DNA of 64,000 nt from Asticcacaulis solisilvae (GCF_017875235.1 NZ_JAGGMI010000008.1:124001-188000), one strand, 5' to 3'; positions 36,085 to 45,807 are shown, counted from the stretch's first letter. The notes: generated by a model not told the origin, from the letters alone. Translations and numbers: made by a program.

Positions 36085-37094
36085 TGCGCCCCTTCGTCTA
36101 TGACCGCGCCGCGACCATCGACCGTGCCGTGCAGCTTGGCGCCCATACGGCATCGGGCCAGGCCGACGCCCCGGTCCAGTTCCTGGCCGGCGGCACGACC
36201 GTGCTCGACCTGATGAAGCTTGATGTCATGACGCCGCAAACCGTCATCGACATCACACCGCTGAAGCCATCCTTGCGGACGATCGAGACCGGTCCAGCGG
36301 GCCTGCGCCTCGGCGCGGGCGTGACCATGGCCGAAGCCGCCGGGCACGACGGCGTCCGGACGCAGTATCCCGTCATCGCCGACAGCCTGAAGCTGGCCGC
36401 CAGCGCCCAGATCCGCAACATGGCGACGCTTGGCGGCAATGTGCTGCAACGGACGCGCTGCGGCTATTATCGCGATCCGTCATGGAGCCGCTGCAACAAG
36501 CGCGTGCCGGGCTCCGGCTGCGAAGCGCTGACCGGCCCCAACCGCAACCATGCCGTCCTTGGCGTATCCAAAGCCTGCATCGCGCAGTATCCCGGCGACT
36601 TCGCCGTCGCCCTGGTCGCGCTGGAAGCCCAGGTCGAGGTCGATGGTCCCGACGGCCGCCGCACCCTGCCGTTCGAGGCCGTGCATCGCGGCCCGGACCA
36701 GCCGCATATCGAACACAGTCTCAAGCCGGGCGAGCTGATCACCGGCTTCTTCGTTCCGCCGGGCGCCTGGACGCGGAGTTCGCTCTATCTCAAGATCCGC
36801 GACCGCGCGTCCTATGAATTCGCCATTGCCTCGGCCGCCGTCGCGCTCGATCTCGACGGCGACGTGGTGCGCGACGTCCGCATTGGGCTGGGCGGCATGG
36901 CCTACCGGCCTTGGCGGGCGCGCGAGGCCGAGGCGCTGCTGAAGGGCGAGCCGCTGAGCGAAGACGCGGCCGAGGCCGCCGCCCGCGCCGCGCTCAAGGG
37001 CGCCGTCACCCACGAAGACAATGCCTACAAGCCCGAGCTTGGCCGCCGGACCCTGGTCCGCGCGCTGCTCGAAGCCGCACGCATGGAGGCCTGA
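36084..37094 (+). CDS. paoB: Periplasmic aldehyde oxidoreductase, FAD/4Fe-4S subunit (PaoB-like)
   Basis: A 336-residue subunit with an N-terminal FAD-binding domain of the CO-dehydrogenase type (FLAGGTTVLDLMKL, then ATLGGNV, about 33-120) and a C-terminal domain (about 225-330). C126, C137, C146 and C165 (RTRCGYY, RCNKR, GSGCEA, SKAC) form the extra loop that in E. coli PaoB holds a 4Fe-4S cluster. That loop is absent from ordinary xanthine dehydrogenases. It lacks its own signal and would be carried out with PaoA. Confidence 0.9.
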   Translation: MRPFVYDRAATIDRAVQLGAHTASGQADAPVQFLAGGTTVLDLMKLDVMTPQTVIDITPLKPSLRTIETGPAGLRLGAGVTMAEAAGHDGVRTQYPVIADSLKLAASAQIRNMATLGGNVLQRTRCGYYRDPSWSRCNKRVPGSGCEALTGPNRNHAVLGVSKACIAQYPGDFAVALVALEAQVEVDGPDGRRTLPFEAVHRGPDQPHIEHSLKPGELITGFFVPPGAWTRSSLYLKIRDRASYEFAIASAAVALDLDGDVVRDVRIGLGGMAYRPWRAREAEALLKGEPLSEDAAEAAARAALKGAVTHEDNAYKPELGRRTLVRALLEAARMEA

Positions 37095-37095
37095 C

Positions 37096-39369
37096 ATGGC
37101 GGATACCTTCGGCGATCCCAAACAGTTGTTCGGCAAGCCGACGCCGCGCATCGACGGCAAGGCCAAGGTCACCGGCTCCGCCCGGTTCGCGTCGGATGAG
37201 CCCGTGGGCAATCCGGCCTATGCCTATCTCGTCACCAGCCGCATCGCCAAAGGCCGCGTGACGGCCATTAAGCTGGATGCCGCAAAGGCCGTGCCGGGCG
37301 TGCTCGACATCCTGACGCATGGCAATGTCGGCGGCCAGGCCAAGCCCGCAAAGGCAGCTGACGGCGGCCCCAATACGCCGACGCTCGACAGCGACCAGGT
37401 CATGCATGACGGCCAGATCGTCGCCGTCGTCATCGCGGACACCTACGAGGCCGCCCGCGAAGCCGCCGGCAAGGTCGCAGTGACCTACGCCGCCGAGACG
37501 CCGTCCGCGACCTTCGGCTCGAAGGGCGTCAAGGTCGCGTCGCACAAGTCGCGCAGCGGCAAGCCGTTCCCGAAAAAGGGCGATGCCGCCAGGGCCTATC
37601 GCGCCGCGCCGGTCAAGGTCGATGCCCGCTATTCGACGCCGCCCCAGCACCACAATGCGATCGAGCTGTTCACCTCGACCTGCGAATGGGACGGCGACCA
37701 CCTGACCGTCTATGAGCCCACCCAGGCAATGTGGGGGTCCAAGGCCGCCATCGCCGCGCAGCTGGGCCTGGAGCCGGAAAACGTCCGCGTCGTCGGCCGC
37801 TATATCGGCGGAGCCTTCGGCGGCAAGGGCGCCAATGCCTATACGGCCTGGGTCGCCATTGCGGCCAAGAGGCTGAACCGTCCGGTCAAGCTGGTCGTCA
37901 CGCGCGAACAGGGTTTCACCGTCCGCAGCTGGCGGGCGGAGACACGTCAGCAGGTGCGGATTTCGGCTGGCAAGGATGGAAGGCTGACCTCCTTCTTCCA
38001 TTCCGGCCAGGAGGTCACGTCGCGTCCGTCGCAATATGCCGTGGCCGGGGTCGAGGTCACGCCGCGCATGTATGCCTGTCCGAACATCGACACGAAGGTC
38101 GAGGTCGTCCACGCCGACCGGCCAACGCCGGGCTTCATGCGCGCCCCGGCCGAGACGCCCTATTTCTTCGGGCTTGAGAGCGCCATGGACGAACTGGCGT
38201 GGAAGCTCAACATGGATCCGGTCGAGTTACGGCGGATCAATGACACACGCGACGATCCGGTCACCGGCCTGCCGTTCTCGACGCGGTCGCTGATGCAATG
38301 TTACGACGCCGCCGCCGCGAAGTTCGGCTGGAGCCAGCGCTCCGCCAAGCCGGGATCGATGACGGACGCGGACTGGCTGATCGGCTATGGCTGCGCCACC
38401 GCCACCTACCCGGCCAATGTTGCGCCGGCGGCCGCGCGATTGACCCTGACGCCCGACGGCAAGGCGGTCGCCGCCATCGCCGGCCATGAGATGGGCACCG
38501 GCGCCTATACGGTCGTCGCCATCACGGCCGCCGGCGCGCTGGGCATCCCCGTCGACAAGGTCAAGGTGCTGATGGGTGATAGCGACCTGCCGCCCCTGAC
38601 GATCGGCGGCGGCTCCAACAATGCCGCGTCCAAGGCCCACGTCGTCGCCAAGGCCGCTGGCGAAATCCGCAAGCGCCTCGCTGAAGCCGCGGTTGCCGCG
38701 AATGGTCCTTTCAAGGGCCTGGACCCTGCGACGCTTACGCTCAAGGACGGCAAGCTTCTCGGCCCCAGCGGACAGACCGAGGACCTGAAGACGGCGGTGT
38801 CGCGCGTCGGTTCGCTGGTCGAGGTCTATGCCGAAAACAATCCCGAAGGCCTGCCGCCCGAGGCGATGGCCAATACCTACAAGGGCCAGACCGCGATGCT
38901 GCGCGGCGGCGGACGCAAGGACCATTCGGCCTTTTCGTTCGGCGCCCATTTCGTCGAGGTCCGCGTCCACCGGCTGACCCGCGAAATCCGCGTGCCACGC
39001 GTCGTCTCGGCCTTTGCCGGCGGAACCATCATCAATCCGCTGACCGCCTACAGCCAGTATATGGGCGGCGTCATCTGGGGCCTGTCCGCCGCCCTGTTCG
39101 AAGCAACGGACCTGCACCAGGCGCAGGCTCGCTACGTTAACAACGACCTGGCCGGCTATGTCATCCCGGTCAATGCCGACACGCCGTCGATCGACGTCAT
39201 CATGGTCGACGAGCCTGACAACACCACCAACCCGCTGGGCATCAAGGGCATCGGCGAGATCGGCATCACCGGCATGAATGCAGCGGTCGCCAACGCGGTC
39301 TATCACGCCACCGGCATCCGCGTCCGCGACCTGCCGATCCGGCCGGAAAAGCTGCTGGCGCACGCATAG
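37096..39369 (+). CDS. paoC: Periplasmic aldehyde oxidoreductase, molybdenum subunit (PaoC-like)
   Basis: A 757-residue molybdenum hydroxylase subunit. It has the two Ald_Xan_dh domains with segments such as GGAFGGKG (about 238-245) and the catalytic glutamate in GIKGIGEIGITG near residue 720. The active-site arginine FMRAPAETP lies near residue 346. It binds molybdopterin-cytosine dinucleotide and oxidises aldehydes to acids. It starts 2 bp after paoB. The E. coli operon ends with paoD, an XdhC-like insertion chaperone; no such gene follows here. Confidence 0.9.
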   Translation: MADTFGDPKQLFGKPTPRIDGKAKVTGSARFASDEPVGNPAYAYLVTSRIAKGRVTAIKLDAAKAVPGVLDILTHGNVGGQAKPAKAADGGPNTPTLDSDQVMHDGQIVAVVIADTYEAAREAAGKVAVTYAAETPSATFGSKGVKVASHKSRSGKPFPKKGDAARAYRAAPVKVDARYSTPPQHHNAIELFTSTCEWDGDHLTVYEPTQAMWGSKAAIAAQLGLEPENVRVVGRYIGGAFGGKGANAYTAWVAIAAKRLNRPVKLVVTREQGFTVRSWRAETRQQVRISAGKDGRLTSFFHSGQEVTSRPSQYAVAGVEVTPRMYACPNIDTKVEVVHADRPTPGFMRAPAETPYFFGLESAMDELAWKLNMDPVELRRINDTRDDPVTGLPFSTRSLMQCYDAAAAKFGWSQRSAKPGSMTDADWLIGYGCATATYPANVAPAAARLTLTPDGKAVAAIAGHEMGTGAYTVVAITAAGALGIPVDKVKVLMGDSDLPPLTIGGGSNNAASKAHVVAKAAGEIRKRLAEAAVAANGPFKGLDPATLTLKDGKLLGPSGQTEDLKTAVSRVGSLVEVYAENNPEGLPPEAMANTYKGQTAMLRGGGRKDHSAFSFGAHFVEVRVHRLTREIRVPRVVSAFAGGTIINPLTAYSQYMGGVIWGLSAALFEATDLHQAQARYVNNDLAGYVIPVNADTPSIDVIMVDEPDNTTNPLGIKGIGEIGITGMNAAVANAVYHATGIRVRDLPIRPEKLLAHA

Positions 39370-39499
39370 ACAGCATCGGCCGGACGCGCCGCCTGAAACA
39401 AAAAACGCGTCCGACCTTGCTGACACGTCGCTTTGCGCCTATGCGAAGTCCCCGCGCGCGGCCCGGAGCAAGGTTCGCGGGTTTTCCTGAGAGTCCGTC

Positions 39500-40408
39500 T
39501 TGCCTACCCAGCCTCCCGCCCATCCCGCCGACAACTCGGCAGCGCTTACCCTGTTTGTCGCCATGTCGGGTTTCATGGTCCTGTCGGTGGGCGACAGCCT
39601 GGTCAAGTCGCTGGCCGGGGAATGGCCGGCGTCGGCCGTGGCGGCCCTGCGCTACCTCGTTGCCGCCATCGGGCTCGGCGCCTTCTTAGGCATCCGCCAC
39701 GGCCCGTCCATTTTCAGAATCCCCCGCCCCGGCCTGCAGATGGCCCGGGGCGCGGCCATCGCCGCCGCCACGCTCGGCAGCTTCTTCGGCGTGCAATTGA
39801 TCCCGCTGGCCGACGCTGTGTCGATCGCCTTCATCAGCCCGGTCATCACAGCGCTGATCTCGACTCTGATCCTGAAAGAACCGGCGCACTGGACGGTCTG
39901 GGTGTCGATCGCGCTCGCCTTCTGCGGCGTATTGATCGTGCTCAGGCCAGGCCTGTCGTTCGACGCCGCCCGGCTGTTTCCTCTGGCCGCCGCCTTTTCC
40001 CTGGCCATCCTCGTCATCCTAAACCGCAAGGCGGCGGGCCTGGCGCCGCCACTTGTCATGCAGTTCTACGTCACGCTGACGGCCCTGCCCTTTCTCATTC
40101 CGGCGGCGGTCATCGGCCATTTCAGCGGCCTGCCCGCCCTGCATGTGCCCGTGCCGACGCCGCACGTACTGCTGATCGTCGCCCTGGTGGCGGTGATCGC
40201 CACGACGGGCCACATGCTGGTCTTCATCGGCACGACGCGGTTGTCGGCCAGCGTCGTCGCCCCGCTGACCTATGTCCAGTTGCTCACGGCCGGCGCCATA
40301 GGCTGGATTTTCTTCGACAATCCGCCGACGCTCAGCACCTGGATCGGCGCGGCCTTCATCGTCGGCGGCGGCCTCGTCCTGTTCCAGCACCAGCGCAAAC
40401 GCGCCTGA
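39500..40408 (+). CDS. EamA/DMT-family transporter
   Basis: A 302-residue protein with two EamA repeats and about ten membrane helices (about 15-300). Substrate unknown; candidates are amino acids or metabolites. The start at 39500 is a TTG with a GAGAG ribosome site; the ATG at 39563 would shorten it by 21 residues and cannot be excluded. It follows the pao operon by 130 bp, but no shared function is evident. Confidence 0.82.
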   Translation: MPTQPPAHPADNSAALTLFVAMSGFMVLSVGDSLVKSLAGEWPASAVAALRYLVAAIGLGAFLGIRHGPSIFRIPRPGLQMARGAAIAAATLGSFFGVQLIPLADAVSIAFISPVITALISTLILKEPAHWTVWVSIALAFCGVLIVLRPGLSFDAARLFPLAAAFSLAILVILNRKAAGLAPPLVMQFYVTLTALPFLIPAAVIGHFSGLPALHVPVPTPHVLLIVALVAVIATTGHMLVFIGTTRLSASVVAPLTYVQLLTAGAIGWIFFDNPPTLSTWIGAAFIVGGGLVLFQHQRKRA

Positions 40409-40473
40409 CCGCCCTGGTTGTCGCCTGTCTCCAAGTCTGCTACCGATTGAAAAAAACATAGAGGGAGGACGTC

Positions 40474-41331
40474 GTGCGTAACTTGGTAGCGGCTGCCGTT
40501 CTGACGGCGTCTGCTTTGTTTTCACCCATCACCGCTCAGGCTCAGGACGCCTGCAAGCTCGACAAGAGCGAGCAGGTCTTCAGCCAGACACCAAACGGCC
40601 CATTAAAGGCCCACGTCTTTGCCCCGGCCGGCACAGAGGGCAAGCCGCGTCCAGCCATTGTCCTCTTCCACGGTGGCGGCTGGGTGATGGGCGATCCGTC
40701 CTGGTCATTCTGGCTGGTCGATCGCTATGCATGCAAAGGCATGGTAGCGATTGTCGCGCAATACCGCCTTTCGGACCAGAAGACCGCCTCGCCGGCCGAA
40801 GCCAGCGACGACGCGATGGCAGCCATTGCCTGGACCCGGAAGCACGCGGCGCAGTTCAACATTGATCCAGATCGTATTGCGGCGCTGGGATGGTCGGCCG
40901 GCGCACATCTGGCCGCATCGGCCGCCATCTTCGCAACCGACAAGACGCAAAGCCCAAACCTGCTGGCGCTGGTGTCGCCCGCCGTTTCGGTCGTCGAGGA
41001 TAACCACTTCCGCGCCCTCTTCCCGCCCGGAACGAAGATCGAGGACTTTTCGCCCGCCGAACACGTCCGCGCCGACCTGCCGCCGACCGTCATGGTAACG
41101 GGCCGCACCGACACGGTCACGCCCTTGGCCGGTGTGACGAAATTCCATGAGCGCATGTTGGCGGCGGGCAATGTCTCGGTCCTACACGTCTATGACGGCG
41201 TCGGCCACCTGTTCACGCCCGCCACCCTGGCCGACAACGGTTTTCCCAAGCCGGACCCGGCCGTGCAGGAAAAGGCCTACGCGGCGATCGACGCATTCCT
41301 GATCGAACGCGGCTATCGGCCGGCAAACTAG
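40474..41331 (+). CDS. Exported alpha/beta-hydrolase (BD-FAE-like esterase)
   Basis: A 285-residue secreted esterase of the HSL/BD-FAE group. A GTG start after GAGGGAGGA gives a Sec signal (residues 1-22, ending TAQA). HGGGW (66-70) forms the oxyanion hole; GWSAGAH (141-147) has the nucleophile serine; a D near VMVTGRTDTV and H in GVGHLF complete the triad. It should hydrolyse acetyl or short esters, possibly of sugars. Its end overlaps the convergent rhodanese gene by 4 bp. Confidence 0.85.
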   Translation: MRNLVAAAVLTASALFSPITAQAQDACKLDKSEQVFSQTPNGPLKAHVFAPAGTEGKPRPAIVLFHGGGWVMGDPSWSFWLVDRYACKGMVAIVAQYRLSDQKTASPAEASDDAMAAIAWTRKHAAQFNIDPDRIAALGWSAGAHLAASAAIFATDKTQSPNLLALVSPAVSVVEDNHFRALFPPGTKIEDFSPAEHVRADLPPTVMVTGRTDTVTPLAGVTKFHERMLAAGNVSVLHVYDGVGHLFTPATLADNGFPKPDPAVQEKAYAAIDAFLIERGYRPAN

Positions 41332-41726
41332 CCCTCGCCCGTTTCCAGTTCGAAGCCTTCGTCGATCCAGCCGGTGACGCCGCCGGCCATGATCTTGACC
41401 GGCCGGTTGAGCTCGGCCAGTTTGAGCGCGCCCCTTGCCGCGCCGTTGCAGTGCGGTCCGGCGCAATAGGTGACGAACAAAGTATCCTCCGGCCATTCGG
41501 CCATCTTCGACGCGATGATCTTGCCATGCGGCAGGTTGATCGCGCCCTTCACGTGGCCCTTGGCATAGAGCGCCGGGCCGCGGACATCGAGCAGGACGAA
41601 ATCGGCGCCCTTGGACAGCGCGTCATGGACGTCCCAGCAGTCGGTCTCATAGGTGAACTCGGCGGCGAAGTGCTGGCGGGCGAGATCGCTCGGCGCGGCC
41701 GGAATGGCGCTGACAGCGGTTTTCAT
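41328..41726 (-). CDS. Single-domain rhodanese
   Basis: A 132-residue cytoplasmic sulfurtransferase-family protein. The domain has FVLLDVRGPALYAKGHV and the active loop TYCAGPHCNGAARGA, with C88 and C93; one of these carries the persulfide (C93 fits CxxxxR). Relatives are often controlled by ArsR-type repressors, and an imperfect ATAGTT/AACTAT inverted repeat (about 41791-41818) lies upstream. It is a separate unit from the sulfur operon at 2-6 kb. Confidence 0.85.
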   Translation of the reverse strand: MKTAVSAIPAAPSDLARQHFAAEFTYETDCWDVHDALSKGADFVLLDVRGPALYAKGHVKGAINLPHGKIIASKMAEWPEDTLFVTYCAGPHCNGAARGALKLAELNRPVKIMAGGVTGWIDEGFELETGEG

Positions 41727-41909
41727 GGAAGCTCCTGTTATCGTTTTGGTTTCCCGACACTACACCAGGAGGGCTTTGGCGTAATTGACATAGTTCGTAA
41801 AAATTATGCCAAACTATTGGAGCGGTCCTGCTGGAAGTAAGCCAGTCGTATTGCAGAACCAATGTCGCCCAGCCGCCGTATCAGGGGACCTGCAACAAGG
41901 AGTACACGC

Positions 41910-42482
41910 ATGAAACGCGCTGGCTTGATACTCGTCACGGGATTGGCATTGTGCCTCAGCGCCTGCGCGACCGTGGACATTGCACAAAATGCCCGCCCTG
42001 GCCCGGCCTTTGTGCTCGAAGACTATTTTGCCGGCGAGACCCGCGCCTATGGCGTTTTCGAAGACCGTTCGGGCAAGGTCACGCGCACCTTCACGGTCGT
42101 CACCAGGGGCACTGCACGCGCCGACGGATTCACGTTGGATGAACGGTTTCTATGGAGCGACGGCGAGCGGCAGTCACGGACCTGGACCTTCACGAAGGCG
42201 CCGGACGGATCGTACCGAGGCACGGCCGGAGACGTCCAAGGCATAGCGATGCTCGAGACGCGCGGCGATGCCATGCGCCTTCGTTACCTGCTCAAGCTGC
42301 CGAACAAGGGCGGCAGCGTCGACGTCCGCTTCGATGACTGGTCGCATTTGGTCGCCGACGGCGTCGCTATCAATCGGGCGGATGTGTCGAAGTTCGGCGT
42401 CTCGCTCGGGCGAGTGACCCTCGCCTTCGTCAAGCCAGGCCATCCGGCGCCAACAGCGGAGATGCTCCGGGGAGCGTTTTAA
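41910..42482 (+). CDS. DUF3833-family outer-membrane lipoprotein
   Basis: A 190-residue predicted lipoprotein; the start at 41910 after AAGGAG gives a lipobox (LSAC, C about residue 18). The body matches DUF3833: FEDRSGKVTRTFTVVTRGT and later segments such as WTFTKAPDGSYRGTAGD. Function of the family is unknown. A TTGACA hexamer (41785-41790) could be its -35 element. It ends at a very large hairpin terminator shared with the convergent peptidase gene. Confidence 0.83.
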   Translation: MKRAGLILVTGLALCLSACATVDIAQNARPGPAFVLEDYFAGETRAYGVFEDRSGKVTRTFTVVTRGTARADGFTLDERFLWSDGERQSRTWTFTKAPDGSYRGTAGDVQGIAMLETRGDAMRLRYLLKLPNKGGSVDVRFDDWSHLVADGVAINRADVSKFGVSLGRVTLAFVKPGHPAPTAEMLRGAF

Positions 42483-42511
42483 TCTCAATGGTTGCTCTAA
42501 ACGATTGGGGT

Positions 42512-42615
42512 GTGGGGTCCGTGACCCCACGTCTTCAATTCAAAGAAAAACCCTTGCCTTTGAGACGAGGGTTTTTCTTTGAATTGAAGGCTTTGTGGGG
42601 GGCTCAGGCCCCACA
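42512..42615. terminator. Bidirectional terminator with three nested hairpins
   Basis: Between two convergent genes. The core is a perfect 22-bp inverted repeat (42533-42554 with 42568-42589, 13-nt loop) containing AAAACCCT/AGGGTTTT and A/T-rich outer stem, so the U-tract works on either strand. It is flanked by GTGGGGTC/GACCCCAC (42512-42530) and TGTGGGG/CCCCACA (42594-42615). The two flanking stems can also pair with each other. Confidence 0.9.
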
Positions 42616-42625
42616 CCAGTTTGTT

Positions 42626-44437
42626 TCAAATCATCCCCTTGTCGCGATAGAGCTGCTCCAGCACCGCCAGCGGCATTGCGCCGGCCGTCAAACCTGTATC
42701 GTGGAAGGCCTTGATGTCGAACTTCGCGCCGCCCTTGGCCTGGGCCTTCTGGCGCAGGTCCAGCCACTTGATCTTGCCGACCATGTAGCCCAGCGCCTGG
42801 CCCGGCCACACGCAATAGCGTTCGATCTCGGTCGCGGTCGAGGATTCCTCGTCGCCCATCTGCGTCGCCATGAAGGTCAGCGCCTTTTCACGCGACCAAC
42901 GTTTCGCGTGCATGCCCGTATCGACCACCAGGCGGCAGGCGCGGAACATGGCGTCGTGCAGGTAGCCGATATAGCCGGCCGGGTCCTTGGCATACATCTT
43001 CATGTCCTTGGCCGCGACCTCCTCGGCGTACAGCGCCCAGCCTTCGACATAGGCGTTGAAGCCCGCGACCTGGCGCAGCATCGGCAGGTCCTTGGCCTCC
43101 TGCTGGATCGAGATCTGCATGTGGTGGCCCGGGATGGCCTCGTGATAGGTCAGGGTCGGCAGGGTCCACGACGGCACCTCGGCCGTGTCGCGCAGGTTGA
43201 TATAATAGGCGCCTGGACGCGAACCATCCAGCGACGGCGGGTAATAATAGCCACCCGGCGCGCCCAGCTCGGTCGCCACCGGCACGCGGCGAACATCGAC
43301 CTTCGACTTCGGCAGCACGCCGAAATAGTCGTTCAGCTGCGCATAGACGACGCCGATCTGGGCGTTCAGGTCGGCCAGCAGCTTGTCCTTGCCGGCGTCG
43401 GTGTTCGGATAGACATACTTGGGGTCCTTGGCCATCGCCTTCATGCGCTCGCCGGGCGTGCCTTGCGTCAGGCCCATCGTCTTCATGACGCGGTCCAGTT
43501 CGGCATTCAGTTCCTTGACCTTTTCCAGGCCGATATTGTGGATCTCATCGGCCGTCATATCGGTCGAGGTGCCGTTCTTCACCGCATAGGCATAGATGGC
43601 CTCGCCGTCGGGCAGACGCCATACGCCGGCTTCGTGGGTGGCGGTCGGCAACTGCGCCTCAAGCGCCTGGATCTGGGCATCGAGCGCCGCCCTCACCGGC
43701 CCTTCGAACAGCTTGGTCGCTTGCGCTTCCCAGTCGCCTTCGACCTTGGCTTCCTTGGCGCGCCGGGCAAGCGACGCGACGAGCACCGACTCGGACGCCT
43801 TCAGGTCGCGCTGGCCCTTCAACTGCGCGATCGCCTTTTGCAGGGCGAAGTCCGGCGGCACGACCTGCATGCCGGCGTCGGCCTTGAAGTTGGCGGTCTC
43901 CTCATTCAGCACCACGGCATATTCCGCCAGGCGCGACAGGTAGGCGTCGGCATCGGCCCTGTTCGCAATAGAGTGCATGGTGTCGAGGAAGTCGGGCGTC
44001 TGCTGATAGTTGCCTGACAGCTGCGTGACCGTATAGGGCGCGCCCATGGTCTTATAGGTATTCTGGCCCTGCAGCGAATTCTTCAGGTCCCACAGGACGG
44101 TGTCGTAATTGACGCGGTCCATGCCCTGGAGCTTCGACCGGTCAACGGCCTCGATGGCGGCGATGCCGCGCTTGAGATAGGCGATCGCCTTCTCGCGGTC
44201 GGCGCGGGTGACGTGGTCGAGCTTGGACTTCTGGCCGGCAAGCTCGCCCTTGTCGAGGCCCAGATAGGTGCAGTAGGTGGGCGAGAGTTTCAGGAATTCC
44301 TGGAAGGTGGCGTCGAAGGCGGCATTGAGCTTCTTGGCTTCGCCAGCGTCCGACGCAGGAGTTGCGGCAACAGCGGGCAGCGCGGTTGACGCCATGAGTG
44401 CGCCTGCGCCCATGAGTACCTGACGACGATCGACCAT
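42626..44437 (-). CDS. Exported DUF885 zinc-peptidase-like protein
   Basis: A 603-residue protein. The N-terminus (RRQVLMGAGALMAS) carries a twin-arginine-type signal. The C-terminal half holds YHEAIPGHHMQ (about 430-440), the HExxPGHH zinc motif typical of DUF885, a family related to M32-like carboxypeptidases. The rest is helical. It is probably a periplasmic metallopeptidase; substrate unknown. It ends at the bidirectional terminator shared with the DUF3833 gene. Confidence 0.87.
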   Translation of the reverse strand: MVDRRQVLMGAGALMASTALPAVAATPASDAGEAKKLNAAFDATFQEFLKLSPTYCTYLGLDKGELAGQKSKLDHVTRADREKAIAYLKRGIAAIEAVDRSKLQGMDRVNYDTVLWDLKNSLQGQNTYKTMGAPYTVTQLSGNYQQTPDFLDTMHSIANRADADAYLSRLAEYAVVLNEETANFKADAGMQVVPPDFALQKAIAQLKGQRDLKASESVLVASLARRAKEAKVEGDWEAQATKLFEGPVRAALDAQIQALEAQLPTATHEAGVWRLPDGEAIYAYAVKNGTSTDMTADEIHNIGLEKVKELNAELDRVMKTMGLTQGTPGERMKAMAKDPKYVYPNTDAGKDKLLADLNAQIGVVYAQLNDYFGVLPKSKVDVRRVPVATELGAPGGYYYPPSLDGSRPGAYYINLRDTAEVPSWTLPTLTYHEAIPGHHMQISIQQEAKDLPMLRQVAGFNAYVEGWALYAEEVAAKDMKMYAKDPAGYIGYLHDAMFRACRLVVDTGMHAKRWSREKALTFMATQMGDEESSTATEIERYCVWPGQALGYMVGKIKWLDLRQKAQAKGGAKFDIKAFHDTGLTAGAMPLAVLEQLYRDKGMI

Positions 44438-44538
44438 GAATTTTCCCTTGGCTTGAAACAGTTGCAGCGGAGACTAAGCATAAGGTCGGCGCGGAGCAAC
44501 GGGATTTGCCGAATGTGACAAATCTGTAATGTCGGCGG

Positions 44539-45201
44539 TTACCGTGTCAGGGCGTCGAGAACGGCATCCGAGCGCAGGTAGGCTTTGACGCCTGTAATAA
44601 CGGCCGGATCGACGTCGTCCCAGAAGCCGCTGAACAAGCGATCTTTGTCAGACATCGTTTGGGCGTTCGAATAATAGAGGTCGGCCAGCGCCGCCGGATG
44701 GTCCAGAAGCCGTTTAAGATAGGGTTCGAGCCCTATACCGGCCCACGCCATGCCACACAAAAGCCCATCGATCGGCGGACAATAATATATGCCATCCTCC
44801 GGCGGCGCGGCCTGGGTCGCTAACGCGTCGAACCAAGCGTCGACAAAGGTCTGGACGACGCGGTGCTCATCCTCTGGCCAATACTGCCACTCCGCCAGCT
44901 TAAGCTTGCCGAGCACGACTTCCGTGTCAGGCCACCAGTCTTTCTCGGTGACCGCCAATTCAAAGACACGTGGCAGGAAATATTTGTAGTCACCGAGACC
45001 TCCCGCTGTCAGGAAGACCGAGGCCGAATAATTGGACAATTGCTGGTCCGTCAGCGCGCGCAACGGCGTAGTCGTCAAAGGCACATAGTCGCTTTCGTCC
45101 CAGCAGCATGGACAGCCATCGATACGGCGCGGCTGCGGTCTTTTGAACTCGGCGTAGAGCGCTTCAATGGCGGCGGTCAGTGCGAGTGTGGGGGCGGTCA
45201 T
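44539..45201 (-). CDS. Conserved hypothetical protein
   Basis: A 220-residue cytoplasmic protein. I do not recognise it. It begins with a helix, then DGCPCCWDESDY, a cysteine cluster (about 29-40) that might bind a metal or form a disulfide, followed by a mostly helical, tryptophan-rich body. The start at 45201 is chosen over an upstream ATG at 45231; neither has a strong ribosome site. It is divergent from the short asparaginase gene. Confidence 0.65.
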   Translation of the reverse strand: MTAPTLALTAAIEALYAEFKRPQPRRIDGCPCCWDESDYVPLTTTPLRALTDQQLSNYSASVFLTAGGLGDYKYFLPRVFELAVTEKDWWPDTEVVLGKLKLAEWQYWPEDEHRVVQTFVDAWFDALATQAAPPEDGIYYCPPIDGLLCGMAWAGIGLEPYLKRLLDHPAALADLYYSNAQTMSDKDRLFSGFWDDVDPAVITGVKAYLRSDAVLDALTR

Positions 45202-45306
45202 GACGGTGTGAGCATAGGGCGTGCGCCGCATGTGTCAAAGTCCGGCTTTCCGGTTTCAATCGAAACGCCTTGGCCCTATATCCGCAGCGAACCTCAGGAG
45301 CCGAAC

Positions 45307-45807
45307 ATGGACACCTCGAAAATCCAGATCTTCACGACAGGCGGCACCATCGACAAGAGCTATTTCGATGGGCTCAGCCAATACCAGTTCGACCGGTCCA
45401 AGATTGGCGAATTGATCAGGCACGCGTCGGTGTCCCTGCCGTTCGAGATCACCGAGCTGATGGCCAAGGACAGCCTGGAACTGACCGACGAAGATCGGGA
45501 GCGGATCGCGGAGGCCGTGAGCAACACAGACGCCACGCGCATCATCATCACCCATGGCACGGACAGCATGGCCGTGACCGCCGACCGGCTAGCGGCCCTT
45601 GGCCTGGACAAGACCGTTGCGCTCACGGGCGCGTTCTTGCCAGCCAGGTATGCGGACAGCGACGCCGCCTTTAATCTCGGCATGGCGTTCGCGACCGTGC
45701 AGACCGCGCCTGTGGGGGTCTATATCGTCATGAACGGCACCGTCTTCCCGGCGGGCGGCGTGATCAAGGACCGGGCGCAGGGAACTTTCAGGACGTCGGA
45801 AGGATGA
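45307..45807 (+). CDS. Short asparaginase-like protein
   Basis: A 166-residue protein matching only the N-terminal half of L-asparaginases. It has the catalytic motif IFTTGGTIDKSY (8-19) and the second motif THGTDSM (77-83), so both catalytic threonines are present, but the C-terminal domain of the usual 320-350 residue enzyme is missing. Stand-alone forms of this length occur in other proteobacteria. It ends naturally, with no sign of frameshift. A CAGGAG ribosome site precedes the ATG. Activity on asparagine is uncertain. Confidence 0.8.
   Translation: MDTSKIQIFTTGGTIDKSYFDGLSQYQFDRSKIGELIRHASVSLPFEITELMAKDSLELTDEDRERIAEAVSNTDATRIIITHGTDSMAVTADRLAALGLDKTVALTGAFLPARYADSDAAFNLGMAFATVQTAPVGVYIVMNGTVFPAGGVIKDRAQGTFRTSEG

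Noticed and set aside
42488..44017. A 509-codon plus-strand frame antisense to the DUF885 peptidase
   Set aside because: It runs through the bidirectional terminator and opposes a gene with clear signal and zinc motifs.
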